DNA from: Heterobasidion occidentale
Lineage: Eukaryota; Basidiomycota; Agaricomycetes; Russulales; Bondarzewiaceae
NCBI GenBank assembly: GCA_039111635.1
Contig: JBCAQO010000013.1
Location: forward strand, 248,001 to 312,000
Length of the DNA stretch: 64,000 nt
Direction of reading: 5' to 3'
Shown: positions 21,593 through 33,500 of the stretch, one piece after another
Layout: the number at the start of each line of letters is the position of its first letter
Numbering within the stretch: position 1 is the stretch's first letter
The notes under the pieces: model-generated
The model's database searches: none
Told to the model about the DNA's origin: nothing
Seen by the model: the letters and a program-made list of their open reading frames with translations, nothing else
Made by a program: the position numbers and the translations under genes

Positions 21593-24500
21593 ATGTCGCA
21601 CCTCGGGCACAAACACGCAGGTTCTGTAGCTCAGAACTATAAAGCTCAGCTCGCCACTGCCTACAATGATCTCGGTAAGGAGCTCTCGTCGTCGAAGATC
21701 AAGGTTGTAGGGAATTATACGCTGGGGAAGGTCATTGGAGAGGGTGCGCAGTATTCCTTACTCGCTTTCTTGCACAGCGGTCTAAGGCTCGGAAATTCTT
21801 CCCGTTGCTCCCGGAAATACTTCCATACCATTCTACCTCCATGCCATTGTGGTGTCACAGGTACATATGGAAAGGTGCGCCTCGGGACCCACCGCCTCAC
21901 CTCGACCCGCGTGGCTATCAAGCAGATCCCTAAAGCCCTCTCCGCAACCCTTACACGCGAGATACACCACCACCGGCAGCTGCATCACCCACACGTCACA
22001 CAGCTATACGAGGTGATCGCTACGGAGTCTTCTATCTGGCTCGTCACGGAGCTCTGTTCTGGGGGCGAGCTTTTCGATTTCTCGCCGAGAAGGGCCGCCT
22101 GGCAGAGGACGAGGCGCGGGTGCTGTTCGGTCAGCTCTGTCTTGCCGTTGGGTACGTCCACGAGAAGGGCATCGTTCACCGCGACCTCAAGCTGGAGAAC
22201 GTGCTCCTCGACGAGAGATGCAGGATTAAACTCGGCGATTTTGGTTTCACGAGGGAGTTTGAACGCGGCACGTATCTAGAGACGTTCTGCGGGACGACGG
22301 GGTACGCTTCTCCAGAGATGCTGCAGGGGAAGAAGTATCTGGGCCCAGGTACGTTATTCGTTCACTCACCCGTCAACAAGATTCCACCTGTGGCTCCTAT
22401 GCGGTCACTCATATGATGTATCATGGTTTTCGCTTTCTTTTAGGTTTGTTTTCTTCGTGTTTGTTGAGGCTATGTGTCTAACAAAATGAATCAGAGGTGG
22501 ACGTTTGGTCACTCGGCGTGATATTGTATTGTTTATTGACTGGAACGCTCCCGTTCGACGACGACGACGAGGCTGTCATGCGTGAAAAGGTCATCAAAGC
22601 TGAATTTGAGGACCCTGAGTGGCTTTCGGAAGGCAAGTCCTATTTCGAATCTCCACTTGTGCCCACAACCAGCTTGCCACGAAATGCCCTCTTGGCGATA
22701 AATGCGGAAATTGACCTTGCATGTTACTGTTTGCATAGATGTTCGCGACTTGTTACAGAACATCTTACAAAAAGACCCGACAAAGCGCCTTACCATCGAA
22801 CAAATCCTCGCGCATCCCTGGTTTTCTCACAGCCAGACCCCTCAAGCGTCCGCCTCCGCATCTATATCTGCATCACCTTTGAATACCTCCGCACAGCCCA
22901 CAACTCCGCCAGCAGATCCGGCTGGAAACCCTCGCTTTTCCTATGAACCATCTGGCTCCGTCACGTCTGAGTCGACCTCTACCTCGACCTCTACCTCTTC
23001 CGAGCTTGACCGCTCGTCAGCTACTACGCCAGACCATGACGATGATGATGAGCTCTCGCACGAGTCACTGGCCACCTCGTTATCTTCAAAATCTGCATTG
23101 TCCGATCAGCAACGCGTTCACAGAAACGCGAGTCAGAGTACGATCAAGAAGACAGAAGTCAAAATCCCAGAGAAGGGTAGAGATGTAGAAAAGGGAAAGA
23201 GCAAAGCAAAAGGCAAGGGGAAGGAGAAGGAGAAAGAGAAGGGAAAGGGAAAAATTAGAATGGCAGTGCCTCCGCATCCCGAAACAGTGGTAGAAGAAGA
23301 CGCGCGCACGCCTCATTCGGTCCCACCTCGCACTTCGTTAACTCGGCCGCGCCCGCGCTCACCATCGGGCGGGTCATACAAGGAGCCTCCCGCACTCCCG
23401 ACGCGCACCCCCGTGCGCACCAAGCGGCGCTCTGTTTCCTCCACGCTCTCCGATCCTGACTCACCCATCACTGCGGGCGTCAACGCCTCTGCATCCACGC
23501 ACGCGCACATCCATGCGCCGCAGGACTTTGCGACACTCCTCCGCGCGCCCGCACCCATCATATTTGGCACAGCGCTCGAGCGTGCCTTGCTGAACAGTTT
23601 AAGCGCGCTCGGGCTTGACACGGCACAAATTGTGCACTCGGTCCTCAGCGACGCGTGCGATGCCACCGGGGCATTGTGGTGGATGCTGAAGCGCAAAGCG
23701 GAGCGCCGCGCGCGCGAGGAGGGCACGGCCGGTGTCGCAGCACTTTCGCTGATTGAGGAGAACGATGACAGTACGGAGGTGGACATGGATGATTCTCAAG
23801 CGCGTGGCAGTGCCGAGATGAAGCGGTGGAGAGAAAAGGAGCGGGATCCAGGGAAGGAGAGAGAGCGAGGACATGCAGAATCGCAGCGTAGTTCAAAACC
23901 CGAACTCTCTACTGCGCGCTCGGCGCCAGAGCTTGCGTTCATCCCGCCGACACCGACAGTGACACAGCAACGCCCTGTGACCCCGCCGCGTCCTCGCTCA
24001 CCTAGCAACCCGTTCTTGTCACCTGCGCCGTCCGTGACAGAGTCGATGCTCAAATCAGCCACGTCGACGCCCACGGCAAGCCTTAAGGACAAGGACAAGG
24101 ACGGCTCAAAGGGCCGCAGGGAAGGCAAGGCACGCTCGGGGAGCGTGAGCATCATGCAGCGTGCGACAACTGCGCTCGAGGCGGCAGGTCTGGTCAGGAA
24201 GAAGTCATCGGAGGCGGTGAAGGATCAGCAGGCGAAGGAACGAGAACGAGAGAAAGAGAAAGATGTCGAAAAGCGCGTGGCAGCTAGTGAAGAGCGCAGA
24301 GACTCCTATGGCAAGATGCCAAAGTCTCCCCCCATGAAAGCGATCAAAGATAGCGTGCTACCAACCACACCGTCGATGGACCTTTCCTCCGCTCCCGTCA
24401 ACCCAAGCTCGCCATGGGTCCTCCCGGGCTTAAGCAGTTCGCCGCCCGGCTCACGCACCGCTACACCTGTAACTTCGCCAGGTGATACCCTGACTGCTCT

Positions 24501-25905
24501 CCCAAATATTACGGAGAATGGCATCAAAAGCTCAGGGCACCACCGCAACCGCGCGAGCCTGCTATCTGCGTTCAGAATGTGGTTCAACGAGGACCGCAAG
24601 GCCAAGCGCAAGTCTGCTGCGGGAGGCGCGCACGGCTTGTCCTATGGGCATGCTGTTGGAGGTCGCTCGCCTTCTACCGACCTCTCCAACCGCGGGACCA
24701 TCAAGGTCAAACGCCGTACAAGTAGCAACGCGCGTAAAGGCCATCCCGCTAAGGGTCATTCGGTCTCCTCCCGGCGGTCGAGCAGCGTCAACTCGCGCCG
24801 GTCTTCAACTGCATCAATGCACATGGTAGTTCTGGACTCTCCGCAGTACCTCGAGCATGCGATCGGTGTGAGCATGTCCCGCCAGCGTTCTGATCCCAGC
24901 AGGCGCTCACTTGGCAGTCGCACGCCGAACTCGGAACGCGGCGAGTACGCATCTGCCTCTGCGTCGCGCCCGTCCTCGGTGCAGAGTTTCTCCGTTCAAC
25001 CCCGACACCGTAAGTCCCCCTCTGCGAGCTCGGCAGGCTCGATACACCTCGTGCGCACCGCATCCCCATTTCATCGGCGCGCGGGTTCTGGCTCCGGCTC
25101 GTCTACCCGCGTCGTGCGCTCGCCACCACCGCTTCGTGCTCCGTACGCCCATACACGTTCAGGGTCCACCACCTCGTCGGTACCCTCGCTTCCGTCCTCC
25201 CGTCCAGGGTCGTTCTACGAGCCTTCAGAGCCCGACGGGACACGGACTGCCTCGCCCCTACGGACTCACTCCCGCCGTAGCAATGATGACTCGTACCACC
25301 CTATTCCACCTCTCCAGCAGCAGCAGCCCAGGCGCGCAACCTTTGTAGCTCAGAAACGACCCAGCGCGCTCGGGAACTACTACGGCTACGGCGTCCGCTC
25401 AGGCTCGAGCTGGAAGAAGTCTTGGGGGATGGAGCCTCCAGGCTGGCAAACGCGCACGGCACATGTTCCCGTCGATGTCCAGGTCCTCTCAGTGTCTCCC
25501 AGTCTTGTCAGTCCAATTGGCGATGGCGCAGGCGGTCTCAGAGACGTCTTCTCGGGACGGCAGTCGTTGAGCATGGGCGACGAGGATGACTGGGTAGATG
25601 AAGAGGACGATGTGCCGGCATTTGCGGGCGGGTTAGGCCAGATGTCCGCGTCAGTCGGCACGTCGGCACCTGGGTCGGCGTCGACATCGCCCATTGAGTA
25701 TGGAGGTTATTCTCATATGGAGGCACCTATTGTCCTTGGTCCGGCGCCGAGAGGGAATGTTGGCCGTGTGGCGACTAAACGGGCGGGCAAGGCAGGCGGT
25801 GCTGGCGGTGTTGGAGGAGCACCTAGCGCGGGAGGGACAGGCGCTGCAAGGTCGAAGTCTGTGCATTCGCCGATCGGAGGATATCGCCGCTACCAGGGGA
25901 AGTGA
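21593..25905 (+). CDS. CAMK-like serine/threonine protein kinase with long Ser-rich C-terminus
   Basis: A protein kinase of about 1,300 residues. The ATG at 21593 starts MSHLGHKHAGSVAQNYKAQL. The kinase domain shows VIGEG-TYGKVRLG across intron 1, VAIKQIPKA (catalytic Lys), TREIHHHRQLHHPHVTQLYE, HRDLKLENVLLD (catalytic loop), KLGDFGFTREF (DFG), CGTTGYASPEM (activation segment) and DVWSLGVILYCLLTGTLPFD. This is the AMPK/CAMKL pattern, with Phe instead of Leu after DFG. Behind it lie some 1,000 residues rich in Ser, Pro and charged runs. A short conserved-looking helical island (LERALLNSLSALGLDTAQIV, then CDATGALWWMLKRKAERR) may be a UBA-like or autoinhibitory element. One base is missing at about 22080 (GELFDF then LAEKGRLAEDEARVLFGQ). 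The intron 22633-22738 has a GC-AG boundary. Confidence 0.85.
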
Positions 25906-26660
25906 TTGTTGAGCCTCCAGAGGCGAGAGGCGGGCGGCGGCAGCTCCCAAACAATCGTCCAGGGCCCGCCTTCCGAGGAAATGCGATCCAGGAGGAGGAC
26001 GAGGGAGAGGAGGAGTAGTTGGATGCTGTTCTCGTCAGTTTTGATTCGGCGGATTTCCTGGTTTATCTTGCATTAACGACAACTTTTACTGTAGCTTATG
26101 GTCTGGGTTATTTTGCCTCGGAATCTCGCAATTCTCTTTACTACTGCCTTCATCTCTAACTTTCGACCGCTCCCTGCAGTCACTATGGCCCGATTTATAT
26201 ATATACATATACATACTTTCGTCCGTCCGCACGCACGCTCTCTTTGATACCCTTTCCTTTCCATTTATCTTCTCTCCTTACCATCATCGTCGATATACTC
26301 TGTGCAACGCTGTGCAACTAAATGGTGGACCAACAGTTGTTTGGATCCAGAGAAGCGTGAGAAATATGAACGGAATGTGCCGAATGTTTGAACTCCGACT
26401 GCCGCAGCATCGACTCTAGTATCGGCACAGCGCCCAGTATACCGAAGGCACGCAAATTCCATCAAGGTGAGTAGAATTTTGACATCCAGGCGTGGAGATG
26501 CTGTGAATCGCGACGAGGAGAGTAGAATGATTCCATAGAGAGGCATATCCCATGGAGTTCTGGTCGTCTAGAGGGTGGATGACAGGCGCAGGCTTGAGAT
26601 GACGGTGGACGGTTGATTCAGTGACTGACGAGACTTCCGTTGCTTCGTCCACTTATTCAG
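25906..26660. promoter_or_regulatory. kinase 3' flank and eL24 promoter region
   Basis: It contains the kinase 3' UTR, with a tatatatatacatatacatac run near 26196-26216, and the upstream region of the ribosomal protein gene. No separate gene is supported. Confidence 0.45.
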
Positions 26661-27291
26661 ATGGTGAGTGCTGTATATCTTATGCTCCTCAATATGCCGC
26701 TGACCGTGCCGTCTCGGAGTGTAGAAGGTCGAAATTGACTCTTTCTCCGGTTACAAAATCTACCCCAGCAGGGGCCGTCTTTTCGTTCGCGGGGACAGCA
26801 AAGTGGGCTTCCTCGCCTTCCCCTACACCTACCTAAAAGCTGATCACGCTACCATGCTGTAGATCTTCCGCTTCTCCACGTCCAAGACCGAGTCCCTCTT
26901 CCTCCAGCGAAAGAACCCCCGCAAGATCGCATGGACACAAGTCTACCGCGCATGCATAAGAAGGGTATCACAGAGGAGGTCGCTAAGAAGCGCTCACGCA
27001 AGACTGTGAAGCACCAGCGTGGCATCGTTGGTGCTGATCTTGCGGCTATCGCGGCCAAGCGGAACCAGACAACGCAGGTCCGCACCCAGCAGCGGTTGGC
27101 TGCCATCACCAAGGCTAAGGCTGAGAAGAAGGAGAAGGAGGCTAAAAAGCCGAAGGTGCGTTGGTCCTGTCTGCTCACATCCCGCATCGCTCAACGTATT
27201 TGTGCAACTGCAGCCTCAGCGCGCGGCTGCCCCATCCAGCTTCAAGAATGTCTCGAAACAGGGCGCGAAGGGCGGCAAGGGCGGTCGTTGA
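26661..27291 (+). CDS. RPL24: 60S ribosomal protein eL24
   Basis: A structural component of the large ribosomal subunit. The first exon is just the ATG (26661-26663), immediately followed by gtgagt. The intron ends tgtag at 26724, and exon 2 continues [20 protein letters not shown] and VRGDSK. Another intron is followed by [20 protein letters not shown] and IAWTQVYR, then [40 protein letters not shown] and, after a last intron, [20 protein letters not shown] to a stop at 27291. This matches eL24 over its whole length (about 155 residues). The frame breaks at about 26948: the sequence reads tac cgc gca tgc, where the conserved Arg-Arg-Met needs one more C. A broken eL24 would be lethal if single copy, so a base-calling error is the likely reason. 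Confidence 0.95.
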
Positions 27292-27948
27292 GCGATCGTG
27301 TGCTGTTTCGTTGACCTTTTGTTTCCTTTCTTATGGCCCATGTATCATGACTTCGCCCCGCACGGAAAACTCTATGCGACCCTGCATGCCCCATCACCAT
27401 CCGACCGTTGCAGTACTCAATCGCACGCATTGCTGCCAACGCCATGCTGTTCCTGTGAATTTGGTGCCTTCGTGCATTATCAATCGTTCCACCGTCTGAC
27501 CTTGGTGCCATGGTCGCTGTTCCGATGGTAAGCCGCATGATCCAGTCACATTTCATCAATTTCATTGGCAGTCTGTTTGTCCACCTCCACAATCAGTTTG
27601 ATACTTCGTTAGATGTAAAAATCTGACTGCGGTGTTGCATACGACTCGCATATTCCATGCGTAAGACAAGAGCTCTACTGCACGCGGTGCCGCATTTCAC
27701 AGGACTGGTCTCCTAGCAGCAGAGGTGCGCGACAGGGCAGAGTCCAAGAGTTCAGCTAGAGATGCACGCGCTCGTCTGCTACGTCGCCTTCCAACATTAT
27801 ACTATCCCTGCGCTCATGATCTCGAGGGCCGGCAGTGACTGCCGTTGTATGGTGGACCCCATCCTAAACATGACAGGTCAGTAACATAAGAGTCAACAAT
27901 TTAGAGGTAGCACGCACGGTGTAAAAAAACCCCGGTAGCACCTTCTCA
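27292..27948. other. convergent 3' intergenic region
   Basis: Between the eL24 stop (+) and the antiporter stop (-). No third gene is supported. Confidence 0.5.
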
Positions 27949-30223
27949 TCATCCTGCTGTGGGCCAGTCCCGGATGTTCTGATACTTCAGCTTCTCCCAA
28001 TGACATCCCACCTCAGTTGACTCCGGCCCTACAGTCTCAACGCCAGTCCCATCACTTGCGCTAATGACTGTCCTCGAGCCACGTCCACCCAGCTCAATAT
28101 CAGTGCATGAGTGAGCAGGAGTGACAGGGGAATGGCGATTCCAAAAGAATATCTCAGGCGTGTCAGTGCGCTTCTTGACTGCGAGGTGGTGGATTTGGCG
28201 CACGGCGGAAAACAAGGGGATCGACAGACCGTCTGTATGTTGGCACATTAGTACAAGTGATATATAAATGGAATCAAGGGCAGCGTTCTGTGAGTGCGGA
28301 ATGTTAGACACTCACGAACGACGATGGAACAGAGAACGATGAAGGCGACGATTGGGTGCAAGGCAGCAGTCAAGAATTGTTGGTTTTGAGAGGGATCTTG
28401 AATCCTCTCTAGGCGTGTGGTGGCAAGTGTCGATACGAACACCGCTCCAACGCCTATCTGCAATCAAACGATAAAAGGGTCTAGAGCCTCCTAGCTATGA
28501 CCATTGAACTCACAGGACCTGTCAAGTATCTTGTTCAGTACGTCTGAGCCAAAACACCCTTCCTATTAATTTTGAGCAAATACTGACCGAAATGCCCCGC
28601 AAAGAGTGCCTGCCGCCAGTTTGCGATCTCTGGCACGACTTTGTATAACATCAACAAGAATGGTATCCGTCTCAGGGTCAGGATTATTAGAGACAGCACT
28701 ACGAGGCGCCACGGCGTGATCCCGAGCTCGGCTTGATTGAACTGGTCGAAAGGTATCCATGCGCCGATGTAGATAAATGCGACGCAGTTCAGGACCAGAT
28801 CGATGACAGATGAAAACACCTCATTCTCGATCTGTACGTTGAAATAATTATCCCATGATATTGCACTGCCTGTGGTGCATGTTTAGGGCACCTGGTCGAA
28901 TGAACGAGGTTGAAATGCTGCGAGAAGATCGTCACAACCAATTGTGCTGGTCACACCGACGGTGAATATGGCCAAAGCGAGGTATTGTACAACGTAAGAT
29001 TCACGGTCGATGAAACCCTTGGTATCAGTGTATCTCATCAAGTGGTAAAAGATTCGACCTGGAATAGTCAGGACACGATGAGCTACTGCGCATAGTAGGG
29101 AAAAGCCGATTTACCGATAATAATTCCGATCACGATACCTAGGATGACTTGGTCTGATCAAAGAGAGAATCGATCTACCGTATCTGTTTCCGTATACAGT
29201 GATTAGACGCACATAGCCAACCGACGAGAAACCAGTCACGAAATGCATGACGGTATGATTCTGTAGTGAGATAGAGCGAGATACTCAGGAATGGGTAGGC
29301 CAATCCGTCGTTGGATGCTGACTCGGCTACTATCAATCGGCGGAGATTCGCAGGGACATGTTCTATGGCAAACTGTCCGCCTGCACGAGAGAGTTTAGCG
29401 ATGCTTCCTCCATATCCTTAATGATACATCAGCATACCGATGATAGCAGCAGAGACAACAGGATCTGTAGGTGTAAGACATGCTGAAATGGCCAATGCTG
29501 ATGTGTATTTGAGGCCAGGGAACAAGATGTGCATCAGGCCTTGAAGCCGATAATCAGTCATACAATTGTGACGATGGCAATCAAAACAGTACCTGTAATA
29601 CGAGCCAACCAAACGCCATGGTTGGAACAACCATGATAGAAGGTGTTGATGTGTTTCCACATGTAGGACTGTGGCAGTTCAACGCCGATGGCGAAGAGTC
29701 CAGTAGCAAGAACAACTCGCATAACTTCGAGAGTCACTGCGTTGTTCTCAACATTCCAAGAATGAGGGTCAAAGACATCGGCAACGTGGGGTCCCATGAG
29801 TATACCGAACCCGGTACCAGAACAACTTCGTTCACGTATATCTGTCCTTGAATATGTGAGCGAATGCGCATGAAATAGAAGTCGATATCAATCTCGCACT
29901 TTCTCCCTGATAAGCAAGGCTACCATGCTGAACTGTGATGAGGTATAGCAAGTAAGTGTCCTAATAGTATTCCTGATCAGTCATTCAAAGCATGAATGAG
30001 ATATCAGGGTTTGCTCACCGTTTGACATTCCGTAGCATGCTCAAAAGTCTTAGGAAAGAGAAGGCAGAGACCTGCAGAGACTGACCGCCACTACGATCCA
30101 CCAAGTAGGATATATGCCATTCCAGGCGTCGTCACCTGCACCCGGCACCGACAAATTTGTGAAATGCGCAGTTAATCAAAGCGAAAAAATAAGAGATGCA
30201 TCACGAACTTCCAGCAGTTCCAT
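27949..30223 (-). CDS. Na+/H+ antiporter, fungal NHA1/Sod2-like (CPA family)
   Basis: A membrane cation/proton exchanger for Na+ or K+ efflux and pH control. The model starts at the ATG at 30223 (MELLEVTTPGMAYILLGG after joining exon 2). It continues FSMVALLIREK-IYVNEVVLG, GFGILMGPHVADVFDP, NNAVTLEVMRVVLATGLFAI, GVELPQSYM, SALAISACLTPTDPVVSAAI, EHVPANLRRLIVAESASNDG and LAYPFLS. Then follow VLNCVAFIYIGAWIPF, RRIPFLLMLYKVVPEIANWR, LFAGHFG-IGVGAVFVSTLA and PIVAFIVLCSIVV, with a hydrophilic tail ending RDWPTAG at 27949. The TPTDP and ESASNDG motifs are the conserved ion-binding region of this family. It has about ten or more short introns. Two one-base losses, near 30096 (tgg-atcgtag) and 29816 (ctg-gtaccggg), break the frame. 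Confidence 0.87.
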
Positions 30224-30560
30224 GAGGGAATGTAGAGCGATGAAAGCGCACTACAGTATACCTTCTAATCAGTCACAAGGTTGGTCGTAAGTAACGATAA
30301 TTTTAAGATATCGAGTCAAAGGAGCCCTCGAAGGCCTGACGGCCTTGAGGAACACAAGGAGAGTCAAGGAGTCGGTAACCGACTTTGACGACTATTTACG
30401 TGATGTGACGGACGCGCTCGTCACATCCTGTCACGGACTAAGACGCGTCCAGAAATCGAGCTCAGGCTCGACATTCATCAAACCTTCACCGTAAAACCTC
30501 CTTTGCCTCACCAAGCTTACGCTTGCATTGCCCTCGGCATTCAATCGTTCGAGACGAAAT
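30224..30560. promoter_or_regulatory. divergent promoter between antiporter and polymerase epsilon genes
   Basis: 337 bp separate the two ATGs, so the two genes share an upstream region. It contains an MCB-type ACGCGT (30443-30448) and GC-rich inverted motifs (ggacgcgctcgtcac near 30410). Confidence 0.6.
30443..30448. promoter_or_regulatory. ACGCGT (MluI cell-cycle box-like) site
   Basis: A perfect palindromic ACGCGT 113 bp upstream of the polymerase epsilon ATG. In yeasts the MBF factor binds this motif to drive G1/S transcription of replication genes, including polymerase genes. Function here is inferred from position and gene identity. Confidence 0.55.
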
Positions 30561-33500
30561 ATGGCCCGTGGATTCAATGGACGACAGGGACAGGGTTCGT
30601 TTCGAGGGTTTCGAGGAGGCCGAGGCCGCGGCCGAGGGCGGGGAGGCTCCAACGCGTCGAGGCCGGACGCAGTGCTTTCTAGAGATGACGAGGGTACAAA
30701 GCTTGCGGAGAGGTTTGAGCAAGTCAGAGTGAACGATGAGATTGACGAGAAGCTAGGTTTCGCGCGGATACAGGAAGGACCGAAGAAGGAGGGGTGGTTG
30801 ATTAACATGCATCCGGTACGCCGCGCAGTCTCATTCAATGTCTTCTGTACTTACACTATTCATCCTAGACAATCATGAAAGATCCTGACTGGCCTAGTGG
30901 CAAGGCAGCGGTTGATTTTTACTTTATACAGGATGACGGTGGCATGTTTAAGTGCACCTACCAGTACGAGCCCTATTTCTGCGTCTCATGCACGGTGAGT
31001 AGATGTTGCCCTTACAGTCCTTCAGATGTAATATGGATTCGATGGACGTAGGGTCTATGAACCATCTTCGACCTTCGCAAAAAACAACTAGCTGTTTACT
31101 GATTCTTTGACTTGGGCAGAACGGTATGGAAACAATCGTCGAAGAATGGCTCATCAAGAAATACGAGGGTCTTATTTGCCGTATCGTCCGGGAACGAAAG
31201 GAAGACCTCAAGATGCCGAATCATCTTCTCGGTCACCGTCGCCTTTACCTGCAGCTCTGCTTCCGCAACGTTTCCGACTTGCTAGCTGTCCGGCGCGACA
31301 TCGTGCCCTTGGCTCTTGCAAACAGCGCGAAGCGCAGCGCTGTTGATGCTTACGCAGAGGTAGTCAGCGCCAGCGCGCACAACGATGTGAACAGAGCATG
31401 GGGAGCTGAGACGGATGATTTAGCAGCCAAGGACAAAGATCCACGCGAGGGTATTATCGACGTGCGCGAGTACGATGTACCGTACTATCTGCGCGTGGCC
31501 ATGGACAACGAGATTCGCGTTGGCATGTGGTACGCGATCACATTCAATGCGGGGCATCCTGCGTTAACACCAATCATGGATCGAGTCAAGCGTCCTGACC
31601 CCGTAGTCATGGCGTACGATATCGAGACAACCAAGGCGCCATTGAAGTTTCCAGACCAAGCCATTGACCAGGTCATGATGATATCATATATGGTGGACGG
31701 TCAAGGGTACTTGATCACCAATCGTGAGATTGTCAGCCAAGATATTGAAGATTTCGAGTATACTCCGAAGGAGGGATATGAAGGTCCGTTTATAGTGTTC
31801 AACGAGGCCGACGAGGTACAGCTATACAAACTTCACGCGGTCTTCGCTGATAAAACTTCTAGGCAGCTACTATTACTCGATTTTTTGAGCACATCCAAGA
31901 GGTGAAGCCAACAGTTATGGCCACTTCAACGGCGACTTTTTCGATTTCCCCTTCCTTTGTGCGCGTGCACAGGTGCATGGCATCGACATGTTTCTTGAGA
32001 CAGGATTTGCAAAGGACGCTGAAGACGAGTTCAAGAGTCGGACGTGCGTGCATATGGATTGCTTTCGATGGGTGAAGCGCGACTCGTATTTGCCGCAAGG
32101 AAGTCAAGGCTTGAAAGCTGTGACTGTGGCTAAGCTTGGGTATAATCCTATTGAATTGGATCCAGAGTTGATGACGCCGTGAGCAGTTTTCAGTATGATA
32201 AAATGCTCCCAAGATTGACCGAGGGTTCTAGATACGCACTTGAGCAACCACAAACACTAGCGCAATACTCAGTCTCAGATGCAGTCGCGACGTACTACTT
32301 GTACATGAAATACGTTCACCCCTTCATCTTCTCGCTCTGCAACATTATCCCTCTTTGTCCGATGAAGTTCTTCGCAAAGGCACAGGTACTCTTTGCGAGA
32401 CCTTGTTGATGGTTAGTAATTTCTGTTCTCTCATTATATATCTGATCAATCTTGTGCAGGTAGAAGCCTTCCGTGGGCATATCATTATGCCGAATCGACA
32501 TGAGGAAGAGCACGGTAATATGTACGAAGGACACTTGCTGGCGTCTGAAACATACGTCGGTGGTCACGTCGAGGCTCTCGAAGCTGGCGTGTTCCGCAGT
32601 GACATCTCGACACACTTCAAGATTGAACCGTCTGCAGCGCAGAAGGTATAAACCATTCCCTTTAGGTAATATCAAGGGTCATTGACATACGGTTCTCTAG
32701 CTCATCGATGAATTGGACGCAGCCTTGACATTTTGCATCACCGAAGAGTCCAAATCATCTCTCGATGACGTGACGAATTATGACGAAGTCAAAGACCAAT
32801 TCGAGCTGCACTCGAGGAAATGCGGGATAATCCCCTTCGAATGGACAAGCCGTTGATCTATCATCTGGACGTGGCAGCTATGTATCCGAACATCATGTTA
32901 TCGAACCGTCTACAGCCAGATTCAGTCGTCGACGAATCGGTCTGTGCGGTCTGCGACTACAATCGTCCGGGAAAGACATGCGACCGCCGCCTGACTTGGG
33001 CATGGAGGGGAGAGTTCTTCCCCGCGCGACGCGACGAGTACAATGATTCGACATGCACTGAACCAGGAAACATTCCCACCCAAGAAGAATGGCGGCCCTC
33101 CAAGGAAATTTGTTGATCTCTCGGAGACAGAGCAGACGGCGCTGATCCACAAGCGACTGGGCGATTATTCCAGGAAAGTCTACAAGAAGATAAAGGATAC
33201 GAAGGTGGAGAACCGTGAAGCGATCCTCTGCCAGCGCGAGAACCCTTTTTACGTGGATACCGTGCGGCGGTTCCGAGATCGCCGTTACGAGTACAAGGGC
33301 CTCCACAAGACCTGGAAGAAAAACCTGGACACTATCGTGTCCGAAGGTCGCTCGCTCGCCGAAGTTGACGAGGCCAAGAAGCTGATTGTTGTTTACGATT
33401 CCCTGCAGCTTGCACATAAGTGCATCTTGAACTCGTTCTATGGCTACGTTATGCGGAAGGGCGCGCGCTGGCATTCAATGGAGATGGCTGGTGTTACGTG

